A stretch of 64,000 bases of DNA, taken from positions 94,651,824 to 94,715,823 of the forward strand of contig OZ026520.1 of assembly GCA_964019695.1 (NCBI GenBank), read 5' to 3'. Below, in pieces: positions 23,841 to 33,998 of this stretch. The notes below the pieces were generated by a model, which was not told the origin of the DNA, did not search any database, and worked only from the letters and a program-made list of their open reading frames with translations. How positions within the stretch are numbered: position 1 is the first letter of the stretch; each line of letters starts with the position of its first letter. The translations under genes were made by a program, and so were the position numbers. Source of the DNA: Loripinus fragilis (taxonomy: Eukaryota; Mollusca; Bivalvia; Lucinida; Lucinidae).

Positions 23841-23875
23841 CGTAAAAAAACCCATTTTAACTAAGTATATCTTAC

Positions 23876-23987
23876 CTTATACTGTGCTAGGTTGGCAGGT
23901 ACCAAATCATACAGGGAGTTGAGATTAGCTCCAGGTCGAAAGAGAACGTCTATCCCTTCGCGTTCGGAGAAATGATCAGCCAGATAT
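23876..23987 (-). CDS. MULE-1 protein, predicted second exon
   Basis: One base plus 37 codons, YLADHFSEREGIDVLFRPGA through ANLAQYK, between a TTTCAG acceptor and a GTAAGA donor. It ends in phase 0 and connects to an acceptor at 23392-23394. I recognise no named domain here. Confidence 0.6.
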
Positions 23988-24592
23988 CTGAAATGTAAAT
24001 TATCATAGCAAAATTATTAAAGAACAAAAAAGATGAACAAACGAAACATAAAGTTATCATGTTAGCAAAGTAGCATATTTCCTATGCAAAAATATAACAG
24101 TGGGCCATTATCGGTCCGTCAGCGAAATGCCACTGAAGTGGCGTTTCATTGGTGGGCCGATAGAGTTCCGATAAGCAACATCGTCGTAATTGAAAAAAAA
24201 TGTTAGCAAACAGGTCAGTCAGAGAGATGTTATAGCATTTGTAAACATTTATGGGTTTCATATGCTGTGGCATTGTTTTCCAGATGAGTATAGTCAACGC
24301 CGTCGTAGTGGAATAAACAAACGTTAAGCTATACAGGCTATGTCATGTGTGCGCATTAATTACCGGTGCATTTATGGGAATTATAGTAATATAGCATATT
24401 TCCTCAGCTATGACAGTCACAACATCATATGGCACTATATGACAGTTAAGGCAGGGACATCGCCAATACAAATATAAGCCAACCGTGCTTTTAACAGTGC
24501 AGACCCGGATCAGACATAAATTTTGTGTATGATAAGGGTCAACACTTTTTGTTTATACACTACATACAAAAGATATTGAAAAACATTCTTAC

Positions 24593-24630
24593 CTTCCTTG
24601 GCTGTGTGCTAGAATAAGTGATTCGGACAT
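24593..24630 (-). CDS. MULE-1 protein, predicted first exon
   Basis: ATG at 24628-24630 opens MSESLILAHSQG plus two bases before a GTAAGA donor. The split codon joins in frame to the exon at 23876-23987. Inferred from phase and splice consensus only. Confidence 0.6.
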
Positions 24631-25499
24631 ACTGGAAATGCGGTAAACTAGAATGTACTGTAAAATTCAGTAACTAGAACGTATCGACATAAACTAAAAG
24701 CCAATATCGATATGAATACAGAGACTGATTCTTGGTACCATTTATACCATTTTTGCTTTTAAAAGAGCAATTCAAATTAGTGTCAGATTAAAAGATGTTC
24801 AGGTACTTAAAAATTTAATCATACCATTTACTTTGTCGGACTTCTTTAATTAGCTGTATATCTGAACATATATCATAAATATTAGTCAAGTCTAATTAAT
24901 GAACTAAAATTAGTAATCATAACATTATAATTACTAATTAATTTGTATCTAATTGATTTCACTAATTATTGTGTGACTGGTGGTCACTTTTAACGACTTT
25001 CAAATCGCTAATCCAGCGGTATGGACGTTTCGGCTCAATTAAAATTGTTTTGCATAATTAGCGGCCGCTGAAATCCGATTCGGATCGACTTTTTTTTAGC
25101 GTGGCTCGGGATTGTCAAAATTTAATGAAAAATCGGAATATATTACATAGCAGGTAATTTTTCTTTCAATTGTTGTACATATATCGATAAACTAATAAAT
25201 TTGCATGGAAAAATATTGAAAATGATACATTCGTTGGTGATTTGGCTGCATACTAAGCTGAAAAAGGAATTTCCACTCGGCTGGGGCTTTCAGACCCTTT
25301 GCGAGGAATAAAATGGAAATTAAATCAAAATTATAAAAAAAATTAATTTTTCTTTATGTTCCACTTAATGATTTTAGTCTAAGTGATGATTTTATATAAA
25401 AAATATTTATGATTTATCTCCACTGATGATGTTTTTGAAAATAATGATATGACTCGGCGAGTCGGCAGCTCGGCTCGGCAGGGGCTTTCAGACCCGACC

Positions 25500-25508
25500 T
25501 ATTTCGGG
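25500..25508. repeat. Right 9-bp TSD of MULE-1 (TATTTCGGG)
   Basis: Identical to 14911-14919. The host repeat resumes immediately after with AAAACCCCCTCCTGG, as at the empty site. Confidence 0.88.
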
Positions 25509-25770
25509 AAAACCCCCTCCTGGTTCAAATAAGAAATCACTATTTTTACTTTTTGGTCCAGAAAAACACAATATAAATGCATCTGGTAGTAAACTACACA
25601 CCAATTTAAAGAAAATTAAATTTTGCATCTGCTAGAGAGAAAAAATATTTTTACTTCAGCAATATCATCCAATCAGAAGCATCCATTGCCCAAATAACAG
25701 CCTCGGAGCTCCTCTCAGTTTTTGACTCATGGGATATGTTGCTATAATTAGTTCCCGGTCCCCTATACTA
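25500..25770 (+). repeat. Host repeat R, copy 2, right half
   Basis: Matches 26886-27161 with few differences, ending near GGTCCCCTATA. Confidence 0.9.
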
Positions 25771-26689
25771 GAACCAAATTCCTTCAATTCTATAAATAAA
25801 ACCCTCTAAGTTAATATTTAGGGTCTTCCTACATTAGCTTTCAATTATCACAAACATTCATGATCCCACTTTTTTTCAACAGGTCGATGAAAAAGATTGA
25901 GTCAGGGCTCGGCGGACACATCCGATAAGAGGCAATTCTGAGAAAAACATTTGAAAGTAATATCCCGCTGTTGTCAAGTTTGTTCCTTTAGAATGCCTAT
26001 TCAAACAAACAAGAATTCTGAACCTACATAGCATCATAGGATGTAAAAAGTACATTTTTCAGACGACAAAAGAGCTGATTTAGAATGTCTACATGTACCT
26101 CCATAAGAGTAGCAAAAAAAGGATATTTTTGTCTATTTTGGGGTCCGGTTCAGTCAAATGTGGGGAAGAATGTCAGTTTTAGGCCTCAGAAGAACACACT
26201 ACCCTTTAATATAACAATATATCATGCCAAAAGTGGATTTGAAGGAAAATATACAACCCACAGGTGTCAAAATGGTGAATGGCTGTGTTTGGTCGACAAT
26301 TTTCACATTTTCAGGGAATCCGATGACCATTTTTACCTTTAAAATGAGGTTTAATTTGGCATAAATACCTCTTTATTTGATAAAATAAACTTGGCTGAAA
26401 TCTATTTGCCTTTTGCAGAGAAACCACTGTAAATGCTCCAGGGTGACTTCTTATACACCCCACCCCCTCCCTTAAACACAGAGAATCTAAAAAATGACAT
26501 TTTTGAACTTTTGGGAACAAGCTGGGGCCAGAATTATTTCATTTCAGCGTTAAATTTGTGAAATACTCACTAAAACCATTCATTTGATTCCTCTGGCATG
26601 TCTCTTGGTGAGAAAATGAACATACTCTCAAAAGTGACACAAATGGCCTTGAAAATGTAAACAACCTACTTTCGGTATAGGGCACTGTG
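25771..26689. other. No gene seen
   Basis: Short open frames at 26085-26520 on opposite strands overlap; no family match. Possibly more of the repeat R environment. Confidence 0.45.
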
Positions 26690-27161
26690 AACTAATTATT
26701 TATCCCATAGACCCCAATGGTGAAACCCTAGTTTTTGACAGTTTATTCTGCATCCCACAACACATGTGGGGCATCACCATATGCCTTAAGTTCAAGCCAA
26801 AACATCAATAAGGGGAAAAAGAAAGGAAAAACCATACCTTCACCCGCTCTTTTTTCAACTATTGCATGTTGTGTAATGGCTGCCATATTTCGGGAAAACC
26901 CCCTCCTGGTTCAAATAAGAAATCACTATTTTTACTTTTTGGTCCAAAAAAACACATATAAATGCATCTGGTAGTAAACTACACACCAATTTAAAGAAAA
27001 TTAAATTTGGCATCTGCTAGAGAGAAAAAATATTTTTACTAAAGCAATATCATCCAATCAGAAGCATCCATTGCCCAAATAACAGCCTCGGAGCTCCTCA
27101 CACTGACTCAGTTTTTGACTCATGGGATATGTTGCTATAATTAGCTCCTGGTCCCCTATAG
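26690..27161 (+). repeat. Host repeat R, copy 3, intact
   Basis: 472 bp. It contains both insertion sites (TATGCCTTA and TATTTCGGG) in single copy and so serves as the empty-site reference for both MULEs. Confidence 0.9.
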
Positions 27162-28490
27162 TGCAGCCTTGGGGTTAAGCGACCGAGTCATAGAAACCCC
27201 ATGTAATTCTTGATTAAAAGCTGATTGGAGTGAGATTTTTGCACGCGCATAGCTCAACGCTCGCGCTCGTTCAAGCGCCGCGAGGGAGAATCTTCTAGGC
27301 AGGGTTTCAGCTGGAGGTGGGGGTCAAAATTCATTTTTTCAGAACAGGATCATGTTGCATATCAGATTAAACAGAATCACCAATGCAGCAACATGGTAGC
27401 ACACATTTTACCCGCAGACCCCACACCTCACGCACACATACATCCTCTACCTGTGTGTTGATTAAAACGTAAAAAAATCTGAACATATCTACATTAATTG
27501 CTGGTTACTGGTTTGTAGACTGGGAACCTAAATTAAGCAGAAAGAAGTATATAGACTAACATAGAAGCAAACAATTTGACCTTACACACCCCAAGGAATT
27601 TCCCTGTTCGGCCATATTGTTTCCCCATCTTCCCATGTAAAAACGTTTAAGAAAATAAAATAAATCCTACCTACCGTCCCTACTTTAAGATTTCATGTAA
27701 CCTGAAACACACATATTTTTTTTTTGGCCTAAGTTTATTTCTTTTATTGAACTAAGCACTGAAAACAAGTTGATAGGCTTTTTACTATACAGTGATTCAT
27801 TTACAATTTTGGGCTTATGGGTCCTGGGACTCGCTGTTTCCCATATCAATGAGTCCTAACTGCAAACTTATGAGTTAAGAACACTATGACAAGTCTGCAA
27901 TACTTTTACATCCTGGGACTCGCGGAAAAACAAACTTTGCATCCCAGAGACAAAATTTTCACTGTATGATCTGTATGACACCTAAGGTGAACTTAGGGGT
28001 TGGAGAAATGGGATTTATGTTTTGTGATTTATAAGTTTTCCCATAAAATAACCTTTCGCAGGAGATATAAATTTGCCTGGTTTGACTTCTGTTTTGCCAT
28101 GTGACACATCCAATTCTCGGAATTCTAGTTTTTACTGGAAATGCCATTGTATTATTTTTACTAGCATGCACAGTTTGATTCCACTTATGAGTAAAAACTT
28201 GGTGACAAGTCAAGTATTTCGCTGAAAATAACTATCAATACCCAGCTGGTACTTGTATTTGTGTATTACCCAAATGGAAAAGAAATGGACCAAATGGTAC
28301 CCAATGAGTCATTGCATGTAATGCATACTGATCAGCGGATTGCTTTTTCGTTAGGATACATTTATATTTAATGGCCTTTTGGGGTGATTTTAATTGCGTA
28401 TTTACGCAAATGCGCCACTTATCTGTACTGTTGATGGTGTGTTTCCATCCAAGTTTCTAGTTTTGAATTATAAGCTCTCTTATCTTTCAG
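27162..28490. other. Upstream flank of RPL29
   Basis: Expected to hold the 5' non-coding exon and promoter. A pyrimidine-rich CCCTGTTCGGCCATATTG at about 27602-27619 with a later GTAAAA at 27636 is a weak candidate for a TOP-type first exon. Confidence 0.35.
27820..27970. repeat. Short repeat shared with 39397-39565
   Basis: CCATATCAATGAGTCC, ACAAGTCTGCAATAC and GCATCCCAGAGACAAAATT match in order. Confidence 0.75.
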
Positions 28491-28532
28491 GCACAATGGC
28501 AAAGTCCAAGAATCATACCAATCATAATCAGA
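28491..28532 (+). CDS. RPL29: RPL29 exon with start codon
   Basis: Acceptor TATCTTTCAG ends at 28490. ATG is at 28496-28498 and coding runs 12 codons plus one base to a GTAAGT donor at 28533. The first five bases are 5' UTR. Confidence 0.93.
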
Positions 28533-31500
28533 GTAAGTGACAGTCTGGAAAATTGTATATACTTTAGAACCCATTACAGACCAATGGAATTTCCCATAAA
28601 GCTGCATACATTACAATAAAATCAGGATGTTCCATTGTATTATATTGAGGGGTCACAGGTTTAATTTGAAAAAAAATGTATATCTCCGAGAATCAATTTT
28701 GTGGTGGCAACAGTGCAGACTGCAGACCCTGATGAAATGCTGTGAAACCGTTTCATGGCATTTCATCTGGGTCTTCACTGTTTGCCCAAGTTAAGGTCAA
28801 GGGGTTTCTGGTCTACATTATGTTAAATATGTGCCAGCACGAGAATTCTGGTACTTTAATATCTGACAAATGCTTAATCACTTATTAAACATCCTTGCAT
28901 TGCTATATTAGGGGGTATGAAGTAAGAGAGAAGGCAAAGATCAGGAATCAACACAATCAAGCGTCGCACCTGACCCAGGACACCATATGGGAAAGTTACA
29001 AAAGCACAAGAGGGAGCGCAGTGGCTCAGTGGTAGAGTGTTTGACTCAAACGTAGCTAGGGGCCATGGGTTAGAGCCTCATCAGCGTCATTGTGTTGTGT
29101 CCTTGAGCAAGAACATTAATCCTAGCTTAGTGCTGGTTCAACCCAGGAAGACCCGTCCCTTTATAACTGAAAGATTGTTGATGGGACGTAAAGAATCAAA
29201 CAAACAAACAAACAAAAGCACAAGAAAACATCACACACAAGAGAGCCAAGAGGTCAGCCCTTTTCCCAACAGATGACCAAAAGGCTGCAATAAACAGACA
29301 TCACAGAAGGCAATGACGAACACAAAAAACAAAAAGAGATCCACAAAAGAAGCACCGCCTTGGAACGGTCAGTAATAAAATTACTGGAGGGCTTAAACTA
29401 GTTTCACTAGCCTTATTTTGGGTCTGAGCCTGAATCTGCTTCCATATTTTGTCGATTTGAGCAGCTAATTAACTATATGCTTGTTTAAAATCTAATGTTA
29501 AAGAAGCTTGCTAGACTTTAGAATCTGTCCGCCACTATTTGTTATATATGTTAGTTGGGTTATTGTTCTTGAATATACAATGCATGGAAGAATTGTACAA
29601 CATTAACGTGATTTAACTATTATAATGGTTAGAGTTGGATTTTTGAAGAAAAAAATCAGCAGAGAACAGATTACCAGACTGTAGCGCAATGAGTAACGTG
29701 TCTGACTACAGATGCGTGTCTGACTGCAGATCCAGGGATCGCAAGTTTGATACCAACCCGGTTCCATACTTTCGTGAAGATTGATAATGAAATAATTTCT
29801 AGGGTCATTATCCTTCCTTCCGCTGATTCATTCAAGAAGGGTTGTTGTTAGTTACAAGAGAAAGTATGTGCACGAAGTACTGGTTAACAGCTTGTTCAAG
29901 CTCGAACAGGCAAAAAAGGATTGGTTAGGTGAACTGACTGTCCCGACATGACCATAGCTGTTTACTGGGGTGTAAAGCAACAAAACAAACAAAAGCAGAC
30001 AGTGGTCTAGATAAGGACCGGGGCTTATTTTAAGTACATTAAACTAGTACATTTAAGTGTATTTTCAAATTTAAACCCATGTTCAAACAGCATGTGAATC
30101 TCCTGATTTTAACATGGGTTTTCGTTCATTTGACAATGGGTTAAAACAGCTATACGAACAGGTATCTATGCAAGAATGCTTACTTATGACTGTCTTTTGG
30201 GATACCTGGGGTAAAATAAAAATACAGTCCCCTTTATACTTAATCATCTCATCTTCTTACCATTATTATTTATAAGATTTGATGTGGTGATTTGTGGGGA
30301 AATGGAGAAGACTTTGATCAAGATGCTGTGTTAAGTTGCAGTCTGATCTGGATCTATACCATATCCTTGATAAATTTGTCCGATTTTTTTATAATGAATA
30401 TTGTATCTTATCACATATTCGGGGCACTATTTGCTGTGATAAACCAAAGTCTGCGTATGCGATAAGTTCTTTCCTGCCGACTGGTTATCAGCCCACCATG
30501 ATGATAACCGGAAGTCCTGTATTTTGAACTGAGAGAGGTTATCATGCCCGGAACGTAATGTTGATCATTTGATGACGTCAGATGTAAACAAGTGGTGTAA
30601 CGTACGCAAAATGTACTCCATTCCTCTGTTTTACTTACATTTTTGTACGTCAAACCGTGTTGAAATAGTGAAATGGAATATGTGATAAACATTATAACAT
30701 GGGGTTTTGGTTATCGCCCTAAGTATCAACCCTCGAGCTAAATCTCTCAGGCTGATAATGGGGTCTCAGGTTGATACTTTGGGCGATAACCAAAACGCCA
30801 TGAGATAATCTCTAATTATTGTATGATGTGTAATTTTCTTCAGTTGTTATTTTGATACATTTGGTTCTTTACGTCCCATCATTAATCTTTCAGTTATAAA
30901 GGTCTTCCTGTGTTGAACCAGTACTAGGCTAGGATTAATGTTCTTGCTCAAGGACACAACGCAGTGACGCCAGTGAGGCTCGAACCCACAGCCCCTCTGT
31001 CACAAAACAAGCACTCTACCACTGAGCTCTCATCCTCAGTTGTTATATGTCAGTTCTTATTATTGTAGATAAAAAGCAACACAGAAATGGTATTCACAGA
31101 CCCAAGAAACAGAGATACCCATCAATGAAAGGGGTAGGTACAAGATCATGATAGTTTGCTGGTGTGATATCAGGATGTGCATATAAGTGCAAATTTGATT
31201 GAAATCGGGCATGAAATAAGAAAGTTATAGTAATTTGAAAATCTGAAATCTGGTCCCGAGGTTATAAAACTTTTTTATGCTCAACTCAACTGAGCACGAT
31301 ATTTCAACTGCTCATAAAAACTAAAATACTGACAAATAATAAAGAAGTTTCTTGCGTTCAGTCTCTCAGAGGTTGTATTTATCATGCTAATAAATGTTAA
31401 AATGCCAACAATTGTTGGCATTTTAACATTTATAAGCAGGATAAATTTTGTGCTCAGTTGAGTTGAGTATGGAAAAAGTTTTAGAACCTCGGGGCCTGAG

Positions 31501-32798
31501 CTATAATAAGCCAATGGAGGTGGCCATTTTAAATATTTTTAAAATTAACATGTTAGTTTTAAAAGTCCAATTTAATCTCAAATTTCAGTGCAAACTGAGT
31601 TGCCTCAGTTGGTCAAGCGTTTGACTGGGGATTGAAGGGTTGCTAGTTCTAGACTCACCAGTCACTATTGTGTCCTTGAGCTCCTTAGTACTGGTTCAAC
31701 CAAGGAAGACAGGAAATTGACCCAACATGACTGAAATTATTTTGACTGCAAACACCGGGCCGCCTAGCTCAGTCGGTAACCTGTCTGACTACAGATGTGT
31801 ATCTGACTGCAGATCCAGAGGTTGTGAGTTTGATCCCGGCCAAGGTTGGCAAAATGATGGCAAATAAGCATATTTGCCATGCCAGTTGCATTAACCGGGA
31901 AATACTGGCAAATAATGGAAAATTCCGGCAAATATGATTTACAACCCTGGAATTTTTCATTAAAAGGTCAAATTAGAATTTACCCTTGTCCCGCTGACCC
32001 CAAAATTAACCCTAGTCCTGTTGAATCCTTTTTTGAAACACAAGATCCTGATCAGCTGGTTTATTTCAGAAGCCATCTTATCAGGTTCCACACTGTTTTC
32101 CACACTAATTGAAAATACATATTTAAGTTGAATAGGATAAAAGAAGTGTAGAACATAAATTATTCAGCATTATTAGGGCTAAAGATACTTTTTTTTGTTA
32201 AAAATGATTTCAAAGTTTCAGTCTTAGATTCCATTTTTGCTATTCAGTATTTACAAACTCCCTCAATTAGTTAAATTTTACTATTTCAAGTCAACTTTCT
32301 AAAGATATCTGCTACATTTTATAGCTAAAAGTCATATTTGCCAGTATTTCACAGTAAAAAAGTTATATTTGCCAGTATTTGCCACTTGAGCCTTATTTGC
32401 CATACAGGTAAATTCCACCGGTAAATACTGATGGTAGAATTTTCCATCCAACCTTGATCCCGGCCCAGTCCCATACTTTTGTGGAAATTGATCACGAAAT
32501 AATTTCTATGGTCATTCTCCTCCCTTCATTCAAGAAGGGTTGTTGTCAGTTACAGTATGTGCACAAAGTACTGGTTAACCGCTTTTTCAAGCTTGCCCAG
32601 GAAAAAAAAGGGTGGTCAGGTGAACTGGTCTATCCGACATGACCATAGTTGTTGCCTTGGACGTAAAGCAACAAACCATAATAATAATACACCAGCACTC
32701 ATGTAAGATCATCATTTTAATTTCAGGTGGATCCAAAGTTTCTGAAGAACATGAGATTTGCCAAGAAACACAATAAGAAGCAACACAAGACCGAGTAG
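28496..32798 (+). CDS. RPL29: Ribosomal protein eL29, three coding exons, 57 residues
   Basis: eL29 is a small, very basic protein of the large cytosolic ribosomal subunit. Three short exons join in phase to give a 57-residue protein: MAKSKNHTNHNQ, then RNGIHRPKKQRYPSMKG, then VDPKFLKNMRFAKKHNKK and a TAG stop. All three blocks are family hallmarks. The start has A at -3 and G at +4. Length matches the short eL29 of yeast rather than the long vertebrate form with its extended tail. ATTAAA at 32824-32829 is a plausible polyadenylation signal. A 5' non-coding exon is expected upstream because the start lies 5 bases after an acceptor; I could not place it. Introns hold SINEs, a retroelement tail and a 614-bp transposon. 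Confidence 0.95.
28925..29420 (-). mobile_element. YLDD retroelement tail interrupted by SINE-A
   Basis: Reverse copy split by the SINE at 29012-29211; it ends with ACCGCCTTGGAACGGTCAG and GGAGGGCTTAAAC. Confidence 0.8.
29012..29211 (+). mobile_element. tRNA-derived SINE-A with perfect TSD
   Basis: Starts GGGAGCGCAGTGGCTCAGTGG (box A) with box B in GGGTTAGAGCCTC and ends in (CAAA)n. The 14-bp sequence ACAAAAGCACAAGA flanks it (28998-29011, 29212-29225). It sits inside a retroelement 3' tail. Confidence 0.87.
29676..29990 (+). mobile_element. tRNA-derived SINE-B, full copy
   Basis: tRNA-like head (GTAGCGCAATGAGTAACGTG with box B AGTTTGATACCAACC), the family body with CAAGAAGGGTTGTTGTTAGT, and an (ACAAA)n tail. 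Lies in the first visible RPL29 intron. Confidence 0.8.
30699..30802. repeat. Hairpin element in RPL29 intron
   Basis: GGTTTTGGTTATCGCCC and AAGTATCAACC with near-perfect complements; loop about 37 bp. Confidence 0.8.
30862..31036 (-). mobile_element. SINE-A, antisense, next to an RPL29 acceptor
   Basis: Reverse complement of the SINE-A body, including CTCGAACCCACAGCCC (box B) and ACCACTGAGCT (box A). It ends 32 bases before the exon at 31069. Confidence 0.85.
31069..31133 (+). CDS. RPL29: RPL29 middle exon
   Basis: 65 bp: two bases complete an Asn codon, then 21 codons ending YPSMKG before a GTAGGT donor. Acceptor ATTGTAG. An antisense SINE ends about 32 bases upstream of this acceptor. 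Confidence 0.93.
31255..31500. repeat. Palindromic MITE family M2, copy
   Basis: Outer arms GAGGTTATAAAACTTTTT and TGCTCAACTCAACTGAGCA; the centre is a perfect palindrome around AATGCCAACAATTGTTGGCA. Confidence 0.85.
31597..31745 (+). mobile_element. SINE-A-like fragment, diverged
   Basis: AGTTGCCTCAGTTGGTCAAGCG head and ATTGTGTCCTTGAGCTCC / ACTGGTTCAACCAAGGAAGAC body, close to but more diverged than the other copies. Confidence 0.65.
31757..32680 (+). mobile_element. tRNA-derived SINE-B, split by a 614-bp insertion
   Basis: The head CCTAGCTCAGTCGGTAAC with AGTTTGATCCCGGCC as box B is tRNA-like. The body resumes at 32466 with CAGTCCCATACTTTTGTGG and ends with CGACATGACCATAGTTG and GTAAAGCAACAAA. 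Same family as 29676-29990. Confidence 0.8.
31842..32455. mobile_element. 614-bp TIR element inserted in a SINE
   Basis: It starts AAGGTTGG and ends CCAACCTT. It is flanked by the 10-bp TSD GATCCCGGCC (31832-31841, 32456-32465), which is SINE sequence. The interior repeats TATTTGCCAGTATTT-like motifs. Non-coding. Confidence 0.8.
32727..32798 (+). CDS. RPL29: RPL29 last coding exon
   Basis: 72 bp, 23 codons and TAG, starting VDPKFLKNMRFAKKHNKK, the most conserved part of eL29. Acceptor AATTTCAG, phase 0. Confidence 0.95.
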   Translation: MDPKFLKNMRFAKKHNKKQHKTE

Positions 32799-32823
32799 TA
32801 CCAGTCTTTTGTAGCACTTTGCC

Positions 32824-32829
32824 ATTAAA
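32824..32829 (+). promoter_or_regulatory. Likely polyadenylation signal of RPL29 (ATTAAA)
   Basis: ATTAAA lies 25 bases after the stop codon, a usual distance for a ribosomal protein gene with a short 3' UTR. The cleavage site is not visible. Confidence 0.5.
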
Positions 32830-33274
32830 CTGGGAAAAAATATAGTCTTAATTGTTTATTTGTGGCTCAAAATTTCCCTGAGTGAGTGGTAGCCAGGATA
32901 ATTTTAATTCAGAACATCAAGGCGAGTTCTGTGGAATCGGACCTCGGATTTACAACCTGGGGCTACTTTTATGACACAATGTCATAGAAACCAGTCTTTT
33001 CGTTAGCAGGTGGTGGGAGGCTAAATTGCTGTCTGCTTTGCAGGGATATACTGGGGATTAGGCAGTCACAGAGCACATGGTTGCAGGGGTCAGAAATTAG
33101 AGGGGTTGGAAATAAGATACAGATAGGGAATTAGGACACCAAGTTATATTCAAGGAATTGAAATTGGTACACCTATTTTTCTAAATTGTCATATTCCTCT
33201 GGGAATTCTCCACTCTCTTCTTGGGGGGGGGGGGATTAATAGGTGCATTACCAGAAATATTCAACACCTTGCTC

Positions 33275-33445
33275 AGAGGTTATACAAAATTTTTCATGCT
33301 CAACTGAGTAGGAAATTTCAAAATACTTTTTCTTGCTTTCAAACTCTCAGGTGTTGTATTTACAATGCTAATAAATGTTAATGTATATTAGCATAATTTC
33401 ATGCTCAGTTAAACATGAAAAAGTTTCATAACCACAGGGCCTGGT
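33275..33445. repeat. M2 MITE, copy with shortened centre
   Basis: Outer arms (AGAGGTTATACAAAATTTTT, ATGCTCAACTGAGTAGG) remain; the central palindrome is deleted. Confidence 0.7.
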
Positions 33446-33630
33446 CTTTTCCTCAAACTTATCTATGATAGACTAAAAGGCCCATTGCCTCGAGTGTAGA
33501 AAATTTCATCTTACAAACAGGCCAAGTATGATGGGGCCATCTCTAAAAGCTGCAGCAGAGTCCACCGCCCTACCACCCACAAGTCTTTGAATAATAAACT
33601 TGTGTGTTTCAGAATCCTAGGTGCACAGTG

Positions 33631-33765
33631 GCTCAAAGGATAGAGTGTTAGACATTGGATCAAGGGGTTGCTGGTTCAATACTTGCCCTAGACACTACGT
33701 TGTACAGTCACTTTATCATCTGCGTAGACTGGTTCAACCCAGGAATACCTTTGTACAGCACTAGG
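33631..33765 (+). mobile_element. SINE-A-like fragment, diverged
   Basis: GCACAGTGGCTCAAAGGATAG head, GCTGGTTCAATACTTGCC and CTGGTTCAACCCAGGAATACC body. Confidence 0.65.
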
Positions 33766-33767
33766 AC

Positions 33768-33998
33768 ACATGGGTGAAAGTTTTCTGTATTATTCATGAA
33801 TTCAGGATTATGAGGCTGACTTTCCACTGAAAGTCAGCCTCAAAATGCCAAATTAGGGAGATTATAATAGCTTTACTGATTAAGTTTCAGTCTGTCTAAA
33901 GACATTGACCATTTAAACTTGAAATTGTGAATATTTAGTGGGCATACTGCAAGTTTTGAAAATTCAGGATTTTGGAAATTTTAAACTTTCACCGATGT
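33768..33998. repeat. MITE family M7, copy with extra hairpin
   Basis: TIR ACATGGGTGAAAGTTT; contains AGGCTGACTTTCCACTG and complement, which the sister copy lacks. Confidence 0.8.

Larger units (their letters stand above)
14920..25499 (-). mobile_element. MULE-1: Mutator-like transposon with two nested insertions
   Basis: The ends are long inverted repeats. The left start GGTCGGGTCTGAAAGCCCC is matched in reverse at 25481-25499 and for about 140 bp inward. A further match is found across the inner insertion (20442-20518 against 25270-25345), giving TIRs near 235 bp. It is flanked by a perfect 9-bp TSD, TATTTCGGG (14911-14919 and 25500-25508), and 9 bp is the usual size for Mutator-like elements. 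The same host repeat exists uninterrupted at 26690-27161 with one TATTTCGGG. Without the 5.4-kb insertion the element is about 5.2 kb. Coding content is on the minus strand (24630 to 21158): a SWIM-finger protein, a Ulp1-type protease and a PHD-like finger. Confidence 0.88.

Noticed and set aside
20497..25291. Separate inner MULE bounded by GGGTCTGAAAGCCCC copies
   Set aside because: No direct duplication flanks these positions. The flanks are themselves inverted repeats, and the pattern is better explained as the inner part of the MULE-1 TIRs once the long-TIR insertion is removed.
29012..29100. tRNA gene
   Set aside because: Box A and B are present, but the cloverleaf arms are not and a SINE body and (CAAA)n tail follow; it is a SINE head. 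The same holds for 49005 and 31757.
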